Source of the DNA: Bradyrhizobium diazoefficiens
Lineage (GTDB): Bacteria; Pseudomonadota; Alphaproteobacteria; Rhizobiales; Xanthobacteraceae
NCBI RefSeq assembly: GCF_016599855.1
Contig: NZ_CP067041.1
Span: 6,386,001 to 6,450,000, forward strand
DNA: 64,000 bases
Reading direction: 5' to 3'
A program made the position numbers and the translations under genes. The notes beneath the pieces are model-generated. The model was not told the DNA's origin, made no database searches, and saw nothing but the letters and a program-made list of their open reading frames with translations. Positions 35,872 to 45,046 of this stretch are shown here, in pieces (positions within the stretch are counted from its first letter, which is position 1; each line of letters starts with the position of its first letter).

Positions 35872-36888
35872 TCATCGCCGGCCGAATCTTCGCTCGCGCG
35901 CCCTGTAGAGATGATCGCTGATCAGCTGCCGCAGTTTCGCCGGATCATCGAACTCGAGCTGGACCGCGAACGGCACGATGCCATCGGGCACGCCCTCGCG
36001 GCCGCGCAGGCGCGCGAGATCCTTTTCCGTCGTGAGGAGCGTGAGCTGCTCGCGCTGCGCATCGGCCGCAAGCGCGGCGAGCTCGGGCTGCGAGAACATG
36101 TGGTGGTCGGCGAAGGGCCGCGTGCGAGCGACTTCGATGCCGCAGGCGCGCAACGAGCGGAAAAATCGCTCGGGATCGCCGATGCCGGCAAACGCGAAGA
36201 CCGGCTTGCCCTGCAGCCTTGCCACCGACGCCGCATCCGGCTTCAGCCGCGCGCGCAACACCGGCTTGCCGCGTGCGGAAATCTCTGCGGCCACGCCGTC
36301 GGCGGCATGGCCGTCGCCGATCAGCACCAGCGCGTCGGTACGGGCGAGCTGCGCCTTCAGCGGTGCGCGCAGGGGGCCGGCCGGAAACACCTTGGCGTTG
36401 CCAAGACCGCGCTCGCTGTCGATCACGATCAGCGCGGCATCCTTCAACAGACGCGGATTCTGGAAGCCGTCATCCATCAGGATCACAGTGGCGCCTTGCG
36501 ACTTCGCCAGCGCAACGCCGTCGAGGCGATCGCGCGCGACGGCGACGAGCACGTCGCGCGCCATCATCAGCGGCTCGTCGCCGACATCTGCGGCTGTGTG
36601 GCGGTCGCGATCGGCCATCACCGGGCCCTTCAGCCGGCCGCCATAGCCGCGGCTGAGCACCACCGGCGTCTCGCCGAGCTCGCGCAAGAGCTTCGTCAGC
36701 GCCAGCACGGTCGGCGTCTTGCCGGCGCCGCCGACATGGTAGTTGCCGACGCAGAGCACGGGAATGCCAGCGTCAAAACCCCTGCCCGCCATGCGGCGCG
36801 CGGCGATGGCGCCATAGAGCGCGCCCAATGGGCTGAGGAGATGCGACTTCGGGGAACGCGGCCGGTACCAGAAGGCCGGCTCACGCAT
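35872..36888 (-). CDS. lpxK: Tetraacyldisaccharide 4'-kinase
   Basis: 338 residues. LpxK phosphorylates the lipid A precursor at the 4' position on the inner membrane. CVGNYHVGGAGKTPT holds the Walker A loop (about 53-59), and VLSRGYGG and MDDGFQNP are conserved. It starts inside the end of waaA (8-base overlap), as in Rhizobiales lipid A clusters. Confidence 0.95.
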   Translation of the reverse strand: MREPAFWYRPRSPKSHLLSPLGALYGAIAARRMAGRGFDAGIPVLCVGNYHVGGAGKTPTVLALTKLLRELGETPVVLSRGYGGRLKGPVMADRDRHTAADVGDEPLMMARDVLVAVARDRLDGVALAKSQGATVILMDDGFQNPRLLKDAALIVIDSERGLGNAKVFPAGPLRAPLKAQLARTDALVLIGDGHAADGVAAEISARGKPVLRARLKPDAASVARLQGKPVFAFAGIGDPERFFRSLRACGIEVARTRPFADHHMFSQPELAALAADAQREQLTLLTTEKDLARLRGREGVPDGIVPFAVQLEFDDPAKLRQLISDHLYRARERRFGRR

Positions 36889-38209
36889 TGGCGGCTCCCA
36901 TCTCGATCCGCAATTGCATCAGATAGGGCTCGAGCGCCGTCATGGTGCGATCGAGCGCACCGCCGAGCTCTTCGACCACGCCATGGCCTGCCTGCTGCAT
37001 CTTGTCACGCACGGCGGGATCGGCGAGCAACTGGCCGAGCTGCCTGACCAGCAACTCCTGCGTATCGGCCTGGCGCGCGCCGCCGCGGCGATCAAGCGCC
37101 TCGTAGACATCGGCGAAATTGAAGACGTGCGGCCCATGGACGATGGCCGCACCGAGCTTGATCGCCTCTATCGGATTCTGGCCGCCATGGCGGATCAGCG
37201 ATCCGCCCATGAACACGATTGGCGAGAGGCGGTAGAACAGGCCGAGCTCGCCCATGGTGTCGGCGACGTAGACGTCGGTCGTGGCCGCCGGCAGTTCGTC
37301 GCGCGAGCGCAAAGCCGGCTTCAGGCCCGACGCCGAGATCATCCCCGATATCGACGAGCCGCGATCAGGGTGCCGCGGCACGATCACGGTCAGCAGTTGC
37401 GGGAAGATGCCGACGAGGCTGCGATGGGCCGCGACCAGCATCTCGTCCTCGCCCGGATGGGTCGAGGCCGCGACGATGATCGGGCGCCCCCGCGTCATCG
37501 CCATCAGCCGTTCGAGCTTGGCGGGATCGGCGGGCGGCGCCGGCACGTCGAGCTTGAGATTGCCCGTGGTGAGGACGTCGCGGCTGCCGAGCGTGGAGAA
37601 GCGCTCGGCATCGGTCCTGGACTGCGCCAGACAAATGTCGAAGCGCGACAGTAGCGCCGAGATGGTGCCTTGCAATCGCCGCCAGCGCGGAAAGGACCGC
37701 GGCGACATCCGCCCGTTGATCAGCACCATCGGCAGGCGGCGCGCCGCGCCCGCCAGGATCAGGTTCGGCCAGAGGTCGGATTCGATGAACAGCGCCAGCG
37801 ATGGCTTCCAATGGTCGAGGAAGCGCGCGACGTAACGCGGGGAATCATACGGCACGTATTGGTGGATGACGTCGGGCGCAAAGCGCTTTGCGACGACGGC
37901 GGCCGAAGTGACGGTGCCTGAGGTGAGCAGGATGCGCAAATTCAGATCGCGCAGCCGCTCGATCAGCGCGGCTGCGGCCAGGACCTCGCCGACGCTGGCG
38001 CCGTGAATCCAGACCAGCGGGCCGTGCGGTCGCACATCCCGGCTGAGGCCCCGCCGTTCGCCGACCCGCGCGGGATCTTCCTTGCCCTGCTTCAGCCGGC
38101 GCTTGATCAGCGCGGGCGCGAGCGGCACCAGGCCCGCGGCCAGCCGCCGATACATGCGCAGCGTCATTGGCAGGGACTTGGGCAGCGAATTGGGCAGCGA
38201 GCTAGCCAT
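36881..38209 (-). CDS. waaA: 3-deoxy-D-manno-octulosonic acid (Kdo) transferase
   Basis: 442 residues from ATG 38209. WIHGASVGEVLAA, SGTVTS, FIESDLWPNLI and STHPGEDE are WaaA/KdtA motifs of this GT-B glycosyltransferase, which adds Kdo to lipid A precursor. The N-terminal hydrophobic anchor is in RRLAAGLVPLAPALI. The start region has several in-frame candidates (38239, 38209, 38167). It overlaps both neighbours, giving an operon from DUF374 through lpxK. Confidence 0.94.
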   Translation of the reverse strand: MASSLPNSLPKSLPMTLRMYRRLAAGLVPLAPALIKRRLKQGKEDPARVGERRGLSRDVRPHGPLVWIHGASVGEVLAAAALIERLRDLNLRILLTSGTVTSAAVVAKRFAPDVIHQYVPYDSPRYVARFLDHWKPSLALFIESDLWPNLILAGAARRLPMVLINGRMSPRSFPRWRRLQGTISALLSRFDICLAQSRTDAERFSTLGSRDVLTTGNLKLDVPAPPADPAKLERLMAMTRGRPIIVAASTHPGEDEMLVAAHRSLVGIFPQLLTVIVPRHPDRGSSISGMISASGLKPALRSRDELPAATTDVYVADTMGELGLFYRLSPIVFMGGSLIRHGGQNPIEAIKLGAAIVHGPHVFNFADVYEALDRRGGARQADTQELLVRQLGQLLADPAVRDKMQQAGHGVVEELGGALDRTMTALEPYLMQLRIEMGAANA

Positions 38210-38915
38210 CCTGAGGACCCGGACGGCCGAGTTGCGCATAGGCGCGGCGGGTGGCTTCGTTCAACGTGTCTTCCAGCTCCTGCCGCAGCGTTTCCATCAA
38301 GGCCGCATCGGCATCCGATGGCACGTGGATTTCCTTGATGCCGACCAGAGCACCCCGCCCGAACGGCAGGTTGATGGTGGTGCGGTCCCAATTCTTGAGC
38401 CGGATGAAGCGACTGGTCGCCATCGCGAAAGGCATGATCGGCCGCCCCGATTCCCGTGCCAGCATGATGATGCCGAGGCCTGCCACGCGGGCGCGTTTGG
38501 GGACATCGGCGGTCAGCGCGACATTACAACCGTCCTGGAGCGTTCGCACCATCTCCTTGAAGGCACCGACGCCGCCTTTGCGGTGGAAAGCGCTGCCGTG
38601 ATCGCCGGAACCTCTGATAAGGCCGATGCCGAGCCGCTCCACCGCGATGGCGTTGAACTCGCCGTCGCGGTGCCGGGAGATCAGGACCTTGGCCCGGTAG
38701 GAGTGCTTGCTCTTGATGAACGGGGTGAGGAAATGCTGGCCGTGCCAGAACGCGAAGATCGCCGGGATCTGCGGTTCGACGATGTCATAGACGTCGGGCG
38801 GATCGAACGTGAATGCGTTGGTCCGCCAGACCAGACGCAGATATTCGGCCGCCAGGACCCCGACGGCACGCTGAACAAAGCTGCTTCGCAGCGTATTGCG
38901 AAGCAGTTTTTTCAA
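38202..38915 (-). CDS. DUF374 lysophospholipid acyltransferase-family protein
   Basis: 237 residues. IFAFWHGQHFLTPF, VLISRHRDGEFNA, RGSGDHGSAFHRKGG and ALTADVPKR fit DUF374 (PF04028), a family in the glycerolipid acyltransferase superfamily, usually beside waaA in Rhizobiales. The active-site His is in FWHGQH. Likely membrane-associated acyltransferase; substrate unproven. Overlaps DUF4170 by four bases (ATGA). Confidence 0.88.
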   Translation of the reverse strand: MKKLLRNTLRSSFVQRAVGVLAAEYLRLVWRTNAFTFDPPDVYDIVEPQIPAIFAFWHGQHFLTPFIKSKHSYRAKVLISRHRDGEFNAIAVERLGIGLIRGSGDHGSAFHRKGGVGAFKEMVRTLQDGCNVALTADVPKRARVAGLGIIMLARESGRPIMPFAMATSRFIRLKNWDRTTINLPFGRGALVGIKEIHVPSDADAALMETLRQELEDTLNEATRRAYAQLGRPGPQDG

Positions 38916-39157
38916 CGCGCCTTCGTTTCTTGATTGGGATCGAGCAGCCGGTGGAGATGGACGATGAAATAGCGCATCTGCGCATTGTCGACCGTGCTCT
39001 GCGCCTTGGCGCGCCAGGCGGCGTGGGCGGTGGCATAGTTCGGATAGAGGCCGACGATCTCGACGTCGTCGAGGTTCTTGAAGGTGTTGTGCTCGAGACC
39101 GACGAGCTCACCGCCGATGACGAGATGAAGCAGTTGTTGCGGGGCACTATCTGGCAT
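38912..39157 (-). CDS. DUF4170 domain protein
   Basis: 81 residues from ATG 39157. HLVIGGELVGLEHNTFKNLDDVEIVGLYPNYATAHAAWRAKAQ...RYFIVHLHRLLDP is the DUF4170 signature found in this LPS cluster. Function unknown. The frame is open to 39202. Confidence 0.88.
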   Translation of the reverse strand: MPDSAPQQLLHLVIGGELVGLEHNTFKNLDDVEIVGLYPNYATAHAAWRAKAQSTVDNAQMRYFIVHLHRLLDPNQETKAR

Positions 39158-39217
39158 GGCTTCTGTTCCTAACGGGCTGCCCGGCAAAGCAGTGTTCGAC
39201 AAGCACGACGACAGCGC

Positions 39218-40030
39218 TCAGGGCAAGGGACGATTTCGAAAATGCGCGACAATGCTCGCATGACGATCGCGTCCCGCTGCCACCAGCACCCCGTGCGTCA
39301 CTTCCCGACGATTATAAAGGATGGGATCTCCGGAGAGGTCGCTCATCCTACCATCCGCTTCCTGCACGATCAAATCGGCCGCCGCAAGGTCCCAATCATG
39401 GCTATTGCCCCCAGCAAAAGCCGCATCCAGCCCGCCATGAGCGACCCGGCAGAGCCGGAGCGCGAGCGAACCGATTCGCCGATGCAGCTTGATGTCGCCA
39501 AGTGAGGGCTTCAGGCGCTCGACCAGAGGCTTGGGACCTGCGACACGCGCGAAGTCGAGTTCGGATCCGGATGTCGCCTGCACGGGCTTGTCGTTCAACG
39601 TGGTGCCCTGCCCTCGCGCCGCGAAGAAGAACTCGTCGCTGCTCGGCGCGAAGACTGCGGCGAGCACCGGCGAGGCATCCTCGACCAGCGCCACGCTGAC
39701 GCACCATTCGTCATGGCCGCCCAGGTAGTTGCGGGTGCCGTCGATGGGATCGACCACCCAGGTCAGCCGCCGCGACAGCCGCGTGGAATCGTCGGCGCTC
39801 TCCTCCGACAGCCAGCCATAATCCGGCGTGGTGCCGCGCAGGCGCGCTTCCAGCAGATCGTTGACGGCGATGTCGGCTTCGGAGACCGGCGAGGACGCGC
39901 CCTTGATCCACTTCTTCAGCTCGGTGCGGAACATCGACTGCGCCAGCGCACCCGCCTCGCGGACCGTGTCCTGCAGCAGCGCTGCATCGCGCGTCAGGAT
40001 CGTTGCGTCGGAAAAGTCAGCGTCCGCCAA
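39218..40030 (-). CDS. Inositol-monophosphatase family protein, CysQ-like 3'(2'),5'-bisphosphate nucleotidase
   Basis: 270 residues. Metal ligands are Glu76/Glu77 (SEES), Asp94 and Asp97 (DPIDGT) and HDWDLAAADLI, the family signature. Size and position between pmbA and DUF4170 fit the Rhizobiales CysQ-like/IMPase protein that hydrolyses a small phosphate ester. Whether PAP or an inositol-type substrate is used cannot be decided from sequence alone. Confidence 0.87.
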   Translation of the reverse strand: MADADFSDATILTRDAALLQDTVREAGALAQSMFRTELKKWIKGASSPVSEADIAVNDLLEARLRGTTPDYGWLSEESADDSTRLSRRLTWVVDPIDGTRNYLGGHDEWCVSVALVEDASPVLAAVFAPSSDEFFFAARGQGTTLNDKPVQATSGSELDFARVAGPKPLVERLKPSLGDIKLHRRIGSLALRLCRVAHGGLDAAFAGGNSHDWDLAAADLIVQEADGRMSDLSGDPILYNRREVTHGVLVAAGRDRHASIVAHFRNRPLP

Positions 40031-41414
40031 GCGTCAGTCCCTCGATGCGCACGGTCGGCGCATTGATGCCGTAGCGGAACTCGAGATTGTTCGCCGGCTG
40101 CATCGACTTGAAGATCTCGAATAGATGGCCTGCGATCGTCACCTCGCTCACGGGATAGGTGAGCTCGCCGTTCTCGATCCAGAAGCCGGAGGCACCGCGG
40201 CTGTAATCGCCGGTGACGCCGTTGACACCGGAGCCGATCAGATCGGTGACGTAGAAACCTTGGCTGATGTCGGCGATCAGTTCGGCCGGGCTCAGTGTGC
40301 CGGGCTCCAGATGCAGATTGTACGGTCCCGGCGAAGGCGAGGACGAGACGCCGCGATGGGCGTGGCCGGTGGTGGTGAGGCCGAGCTCGCGCGCGGTGGC
40401 GCAGTCCAAGAGCCAAGTCGTCAGCACGCCCTCGTCGACCAGCGCGATCGTCTTCACCGCGACGCCCTCGGCGTCGAAGGTTTGCGAGCGCAAGCCGCGT
40501 TTGCGCAGGGGATCGTCGATGATGCGGATGTTCTTGGCAAACAGCTGCTGGCCAAGCTTGTCCTTGAGGAAGCTGGTCTTGCGTGCGATTGAGGCGCCGT
40601 TGATGGCGCCGACGAGATGGCCGACCAGCGAGCCCGCGACGCGCGGATCGAACACGACGGGGACCTTGCAGGTCTCGACCTTGCGCGGATTGTAGCGCGC
40701 CACCGTGCGCTCGCCGGCGGAGCGGCCGACGGTTTCCGGTGACAACAGATCGGCACCGTGCGGCGCCGAGGTGAAGTCGTAATCGCGCTCCATGCCGGTG
40801 CCCTCACCTGCTATCGCGGTCGCCGAGATACCCTGGCTGGAGCGCAAGTAGGAACCGTGGAAGCCGGTAGAGGTGACGAGCACCATGCCGCCGATGCCGG
40901 CAGAGGCCGACGCGCCGCCGGATTTCGATACGCCCTTCACGGCCAGTGCGGCGGCCTCGGCCACCAACGCACGGCGCTCGAGCTCTGAGGTCGCGGGCAC
41001 GTTAGGGTCGAGCAGATCGAGATCGGGAAAATCGCGCGCGAGCAGCGCGGGATCGGCTAGCCCAACATATTTGTCGTCGGGAGCCACGCGCGCCATCGCG
41101 ACTGCGCGTTCGGCAAGCTTGGTCACCGCATCGCCGCTGACGTCGTTGGTCGAAACCACCGCCTGGCGCTGGCCGACCAGCACGCGCAGGCCGACATCGT
41201 CGCCTTCTGACCGCTCGGATTCCTCGACGCGGCCGTCGCGCACCTCGACGCCTTGCGAGATACCGCGCACCGCAACCGCATCGGCTGCATCCGCACCGGC
41301 GCGCTTCGCCGCCTCGACCAGACGCTGCGCAAGATCCGACAGTGCGGACTGATCAAACAGGTCGCGATTGGTTTTGGGCGAAAGCGTCGGGCTTGCGGAT
41401 GGTGAAGAGTTCAC
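40017..41414 (-). CDS. pmbA: TldD/PmbA family metalloprotease subunit (TldE-like)
   Basis: 465 residues from GTG 41414, with AGGA upstream. GVEVRDGRVEESERSEGDDVGLRVLVGQRQAVVSTND, and late GHAHRGVSSSPSPGPYNLHLEPG and DYSRGASGFWIENGEL, are PmbA/TldE motifs. This chain pairs with TldD in the cytosol to form a protease. TldD is not in view, and the catalytic HExxxH belongs to it. Overlaps the CysQ-like start by 14 bases. Confidence 0.9.
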   Translation of the reverse strand: MNSSPSASPTLSPKTNRDLFDQSALSDLAQRLVEAAKRAGADAADAVAVRGISQGVEVRDGRVEESERSEGDDVGLRVLVGQRQAVVSTNDVSGDAVTKLAERAVAMARVAPDDKYVGLADPALLARDFPDLDLLDPNVPATSELERRALVAEAAALAVKGVSKSGGASASAGIGGMVLVTSTGFHGSYLRSSQGISATAIAGEGTGMERDYDFTSAPHGADLLSPETVGRSAGERTVARYNPRKVETCKVPVVFDPRVAGSLVGHLVGAINGASIARKTSFLKDKLGQQLFAKNIRIIDDPLRKRGLRSQTFDAEGVAVKTIALVDEGVLTTWLLDCATARELGLTTTGHAHRGVSSSPSPGPYNLHLEPGTLSPAELIADISQGFYVTDLIGSGVNGVTGDYSRGASGFWIENGELTYPVSEVTIAGHLFEIFKSMQPANNLEFRYGINAPTVRIEGLTLGGR

Positions 41415-41668
41415 GAACGAAATCCTGTTGGGGCGCGGGAGGTTTCGGGGCGGCCGGGGCCCGAAACACCAGATGTGCCCAAATGGTGCGGACTTCAAGC
41501 ATTATCAGTCCGCAAAAGGCTCAGATTCGCGAGACCTGCGCAACGTCTCGTCAATCATGCGCGCCGGTGACGCTGGATTAACCAGTCTTTTTAAGCGGTT
41601 TCGGAGAGGCCCGCGCTAAGGTCCTCGCATCGACCGGGAACATAATCCTGGCGGGGAGAACGAATGCC

Positions 41669-42187
41669 GTGAGGCGTCAAACAGCAACATGCGGGGCCAA
41701 CCCCGCCGGGTCGAGCCGCTCCTTGCGGCTCGACCCTCTTTCCCTTCCGGTCCGCTTCGATGCGCATGATCCGCGCGCCGACGGCTACACCAGGCAGATC
41801 GAGCTTCATCGCGAACGCGTCGTGCTGCGTCGTGCCGTCAGCGGCATGCAGATGGCGATCAACGTGCGCGTCAGTGACTTCACCGGCGTTGCGCTGCGCG
41901 GCAACGACGAGGCGCAGACCCTCGTCCTGGTCCATCGCGATCCCTCGCTCTCTGTTCCGCTGCTGGTCAGCGCCGATGGCGACGAACTCACGCAAGCCTG
42001 GGCGATCTGGAGCGAGATCTTTGCCCTGCCGCAGCTCGACGAAGGCGCGCGCGAGCCGGCAGCCCGCCGTCGCCGCGCCAATGCGATCCGCACCCGCCGT
42101 CCGAAATTCCTGATGCGCCGCCGCACCGCCATGGCACGCGAGCTGCCGGTTCATCGCGAAGAACGCGAGATTATCGCAAGGAACTGA
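41669..42187 (+). CDS. DUF6101 family protein
   Basis: 172 residues from GTG 41669, with GGGGAG at 41653-41658. LPVRFDAHDPRADGYTRQIELHRERVVLRRAVSGMQMAINV and the basic tail RRRRANAIRTRRPKFLMRRR match the Rhizobiales DUF6101 family. Divergent from pmbA. Function unknown; the basic tail could contact nucleic acid. Confidence 0.83.
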   Translation: MRRQTATCGANPAGSSRSLRLDPLSLPVRFDAHDPRADGYTRQIELHRERVVLRRAVSGMQMAINVRVSDFTGVALRGNDEAQTLVLVHRDPSLSVPLLVSADGDELTQAWAIWSEIFALPQLDEGAREPAARRRRANAIRTRRPKFLMRRRTAMARELPVHREEREIIARN

Positions 42188-42193
42188 AGGTGC

Positions 42194-42288
42194 CGTAGAG
42201 TGGGCAAAAGCGAAGCGTGCCTACCGCTTCCATCGAAATCCTGGAAAGATGGTGGGCACGGCGCAAGTGCGCTTTTGCCCACCCTACG
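42194..42288. repeat. Palindromic intergenic repeat (GTAGAGTGGGC type)
   Basis: CGTAGAGTGGGCAAAAGCG at the left and GCGCTTTTGCCCACCCTACG at the right are inverted arms. It lies between the convergent DUF6101 and ubiA genes and may act as their terminator. Confidence 0.85.
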
Positions 42289-42292
42289 ACAG

Positions 42293-43225
42293 CTACGCAG
42301 ATCGCATCACCGCATCGACCAGCAATCCCGCAAACAGCAACGAGCCTGCATACTTGTTCGAGTAGAACAAGCGCCTGCACAGGTCCGGATCGGCAATTCG
42401 CAAGCGAATGATCTGCCACGCCAGATGCGCAGCGAAGGCGGCAAGGCCGATCCACGCCGGCCAGCGCGCATCGCCTGACAAGAGTGCGACACCGATCAGC
42501 ATCACCGATAACCCGTAGAACAGGATCAGTGCCTGGTGCGTATGTGCGCCGAACAGGCGCGCGGTGGACTTGATGCCGATCAGGGCGTCGTCCTCGGCGT
42601 CCTGATGCGCATAGATGGTGTCGTAACCGATCACCCACGAAATCGCGCCGGCATAGAGCACCAGCGCGGTGACGTCGATGCGTCCGAAGGTGACGGCGAA
42701 TCCCATCAGGGCGCCCCAGGAGAATGCCAGCCCGAGCACGATCTGCGGCCACCAGGTGATGCGCTTCATGAAGGGATAGACCGCGACGATCAGAAGCGAG
42801 GCGATGCCGGTCAGGACCGCGAAGCGGTTGAACCGCAACAGCACCACGAGCCCGATCAGGGCTTGCGCGACCATAAAGGCGAGCGCCTGCTTCGTGGTCA
42901 CCTGCCCGGAGGGCAGCGGCCGCGAGCGGGTGCGCTCGACCTTGTCGTCGAGGTCGCGGTCGGTGATGTCGTTCCAGGTGCAGCCGGCGCCGCGCATCAC
43001 GAAGGCGCCGATGAAGAACAGCACGATGGTGAGCGGCAGGCGGCGGACGTCGTGCGCCATGCCGGCGGCCAGCGCCGCCGACCACCAGCACGGCATCAAC
43101 AGCAGCCAGGAGCCGATCGGACGATCGAAGCGGGATAATCGCAAATAGGGCCGCGCCCATTGCGGCGCGAGCGTATCGACCCAGTTGCCCGTGGAGTCGG
43201 CAACACGGGCTGATGTGTCGTTCAT
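42293..43225 (-). CDS. ubiA: 4-hydroxybenzoate polyprenyltransferase
   Basis: 310 residues, about nine membrane helices. NDITDRDLDD (Asn85, Asp86, Asp89, Asp93) is the first Mg-diphosphate motif, and YDTIYAHQDAEDD the second. It prenylates 4-hydroxybenzoate in ubiquinone synthesis. The upstream gene overlaps by four bases. Confidence 0.95.
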   Translation of the reverse strand: MNDTSARVADSTGNWVDTLAPQWARPYLRLSRFDRPIGSWLLLMPCWWSAALAAGMAHDVRRLPLTIVLFFIGAFVMRGAGCTWNDITDRDLDDKVERTRSRPLPSGQVTTKQALAFMVAQALIGLVVLLRFNRFAVLTGIASLLIVAVYPFMKRITWWPQIVLGLAFSWGALMGFAVTFGRIDVTALVLYAGAISWVIGYDTIYAHQDAEDDALIGIKSTARLFGAHTHQALILFYGLSVMLIGVALLSGDARWPAWIGLAAFAAHLAWQIIRLRIADPDLCRRLFYSNKYAGSLLFAGLLVDAVMRSA

Positions 43226-43887
43226 CGGGTGAGAACGTTGCCGTTGAGCGTGTCGAAGGTGCTGCCGCCCTTCTTGCCGGCATTGGCTTCCGGTGCCGAG
43301 CCCGAACCCAGCACCTCACTCAGCGACGGGCCGGCCGGACCGCGGGGCTGATTCTGCATCTGCTGCGCGACGTTGCAGACCTTCGTCTGCATGGCCTCGG
43401 TATTCTTGTGGCCGGTCTTCAACTGCTCGCCGATCTGCGGCGGGATGCCGCATTTCGCTGCATGGGACTCGACGTATTTGATCATCTTGGACTCGGCCTG
43501 CCCGAAACTCCTGATCAGCTTGCAAGCTTCATCAGGCGGAGCATGGCGGTCGCTCGCGGCCTTGATCAGCTTGCCGCGCTTCTCGGCTTCCTCGCGCAGG
43601 GGGGTGAACGCCTTCATGCAATCCTCGCCGGGACCGCCCTGCGTCGGCGGTGCCGCGCTGAAAGCGCCGCCACCCCCACCGAGAGGAGCCGCGCCGTTGA
43701 CCGGGAAAGAGGCCCGCGGCGCACCGCCGACGGAGGCGACCGGCGCCGAGCCGTTCACGGGCGGAAACGCCGGATCGGGTGCGGTCTGGCCCGGCAGCGG
43801 CGCCGGGAATCCCTGGGCGTGCGCTCCGGCGGCCCCCATGGTGACCATGGCGGCAGTGATCGGAACCATCAAACGACGGATTATCAA
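43222..43887 (-). CDS. Exported Pro/Gly-rich hypothetical protein
   Basis: 221 residues from TTG 43887, which has GGAGAG at six bases; ATG 43869 is an alternative. A short signal peptide (ending AGAHAQ) is followed by a Pro/Gly/Ala-rich linker and a helical domain with three cysteines (CMKAF, ACKLI, KCGIP) plus VCNVAQQM. No named family. Upstream partner of ubiA in an ATGA overlap, so co-transcribed. Confidence 0.75.
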   Translation of the reverse strand: MIIRRLMVPITAAMVTMGAAGAHAQGFPAPLPGQTAPDPAFPPVNGSAPVASVGGAPRASFPVNGAAPLGGGGGAFSAAPPTQGGPGEDCMKAFTPLREEAEKRGKLIKAASDRHAPPDEACKLIRSFGQAESKMIKYVESHAAKCGIPPQIGEQLKTGHKNTEAMQTKVCNVAQQMQNQPRGPAGPSLSEVLGSGSAPEANAGKKGGSTFDTLNGNVLTR

Positions 43888-44095
43888 GATAGTCTCTCCG
43901 GCAGGAGCTTGCGGGGTTCGGCGTCTTCCCAATAGAAGCGCAACCAGCGTGTTCGCGATTTTACGATTCCCGCTGGTCCTTAACAACCCGTCGAATAGGG
44001 CAAGAGCGCGGCGCGCCGACGCATCAATTCGGCAATATTTACCCCCGAAATGGCGGCTTTCGGTTAAGAACGGCGGCCAATCGGACTTTTGATCA

Positions 44096-44851
44096 ATGCC
44101 CTCCCACGATTTTCGCGCCCCCCGCCTGTTCGTCGATGCCCCCCTGGCCCGGGACGCCAGGGTCCCGCTCGACCGCGACCAGAGCAATTATCTCGGTAAT
44201 GTGCTGCGGTTAGCCGCCGGGGCCGAGGTTTTGGTCTTCAACGGCCGCGACGGGGAGTGGCAGGCCGCCATCGAAGGCCGCAAGCGGCCCGACAATCTGA
44301 TCATCCTCCAGCAGATCCGCCTGCAGGACCGGCTGCCCGACCTTGCTTATGTCTTCGCCCCGCTCAAGCATGCCCGGCTGGACTACATGGTGCAGAAGGC
44401 CGTCGAGATGGGGGTTGCCGCGCTGCAACCGGTCCTGAGCCGGTTCACCCAGGCCTCCCGAGTCAATACCGAGCGGATGCGGGCCAACGTCGTCGAGGCC
44501 GCCGAGCAATGCGGGATTTTGAGTCTCGCCACTGTTGCCGAGCCGATCCCGCTGGAGCGCTTCCTCGGCCAACGCCCGGTCGAGCGCCTGCTGATCTTCT
44601 GCGATGAGGCGGCGGAGGTGGAAAACCCCGTGCAGAGCCTGCAAGGCGCTCGCGACGCCGGACAAGGTATCGACGTACTGATCGGTCCCGAGGGCGGCTT
44701 CGCCGAGGAAGAGCGGGCGCTCCTCCTGCGCCAGCCGAAAACCCTGCGGCTGGCCCTCGGCCCCAGGATCATGCGGGCCGACACCGCCGCGGTGGCGGCG
44801 CTGGCGCTGGTGCAGGCGGTGCTGGGCGATTGGCGCGGAGCTGCGGGCTAG
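44096..44851 (+). CDS. rsmE: 16S rRNA (uracil-1498-N3) methyltransferase
   Basis: 251 residues. N-terminal PUA-like part (RLFVDAPLARDARVPLDRDQSNYLGNVLR) and a SPOUT knot domain with LIGPEGGFAEEE and LGPRIMRADTAAVAAL identify RsmE. It methylates U1498 of 16S rRNA. Confidence 0.95.
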   Translation: MPSHDFRAPRLFVDAPLARDARVPLDRDQSNYLGNVLRLAAGAEVLVFNGRDGEWQAAIEGRKRPDNLIILQQIRLQDRLPDLAYVFAPLKHARLDYMVQKAVEMGVAALQPVLSRFTQASRVNTERMRANVVEAAEQCGILSLATVAEPIPLERFLGQRPVERLLIFCDEAAEVENPVQSLQGARDAGQGIDVLIGPEGGFAEEERALLLRQPKTLRLALGPRIMRADTAAVAALALVQAVLGDWRGAAG

Positions 44852-44884
44852 TGCAAAGGCCTCAATGGCGGCTTCAGAGGAGGT

Positions 44885-44914
44885 GCGCTCCCTCCCACGC
44901 AGGCGAGGGAGCGC
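44885..44914. other. 10-bp inverted repeat between rsmE and hisZ
   Basis: GCGCTCCCTC (44885-44894) and GAGGGAGCGC (44905-44914) form a stem with a 10-base loop. There is no T-tract. It may stop rsmE transcripts or act in the hisZ leader. No histidine-rich leader peptide was found. Confidence 0.5.
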
Positions 44915-45046
44915 GCGGCTGCCGCCATTGCCCGGCCGTTAAGCGATTGATCCATTGGAGGTCGAAACCGCCATCGGGCCATGCTAAGGGCTGCGCCAAT
45001 TCCCTTCCTGCCTGCCCGGTTCCACCGGGGGCGATGGACCCTGTTT

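Noticed and set aside
35814..35921. 35-codon plus-strand ORF with a CxxC motif at the lpxK 3' end
   Set aside because: It overlaps lpxK on the other strand by about 50 bases and has no clear ribosome site; not enough to support a gene.
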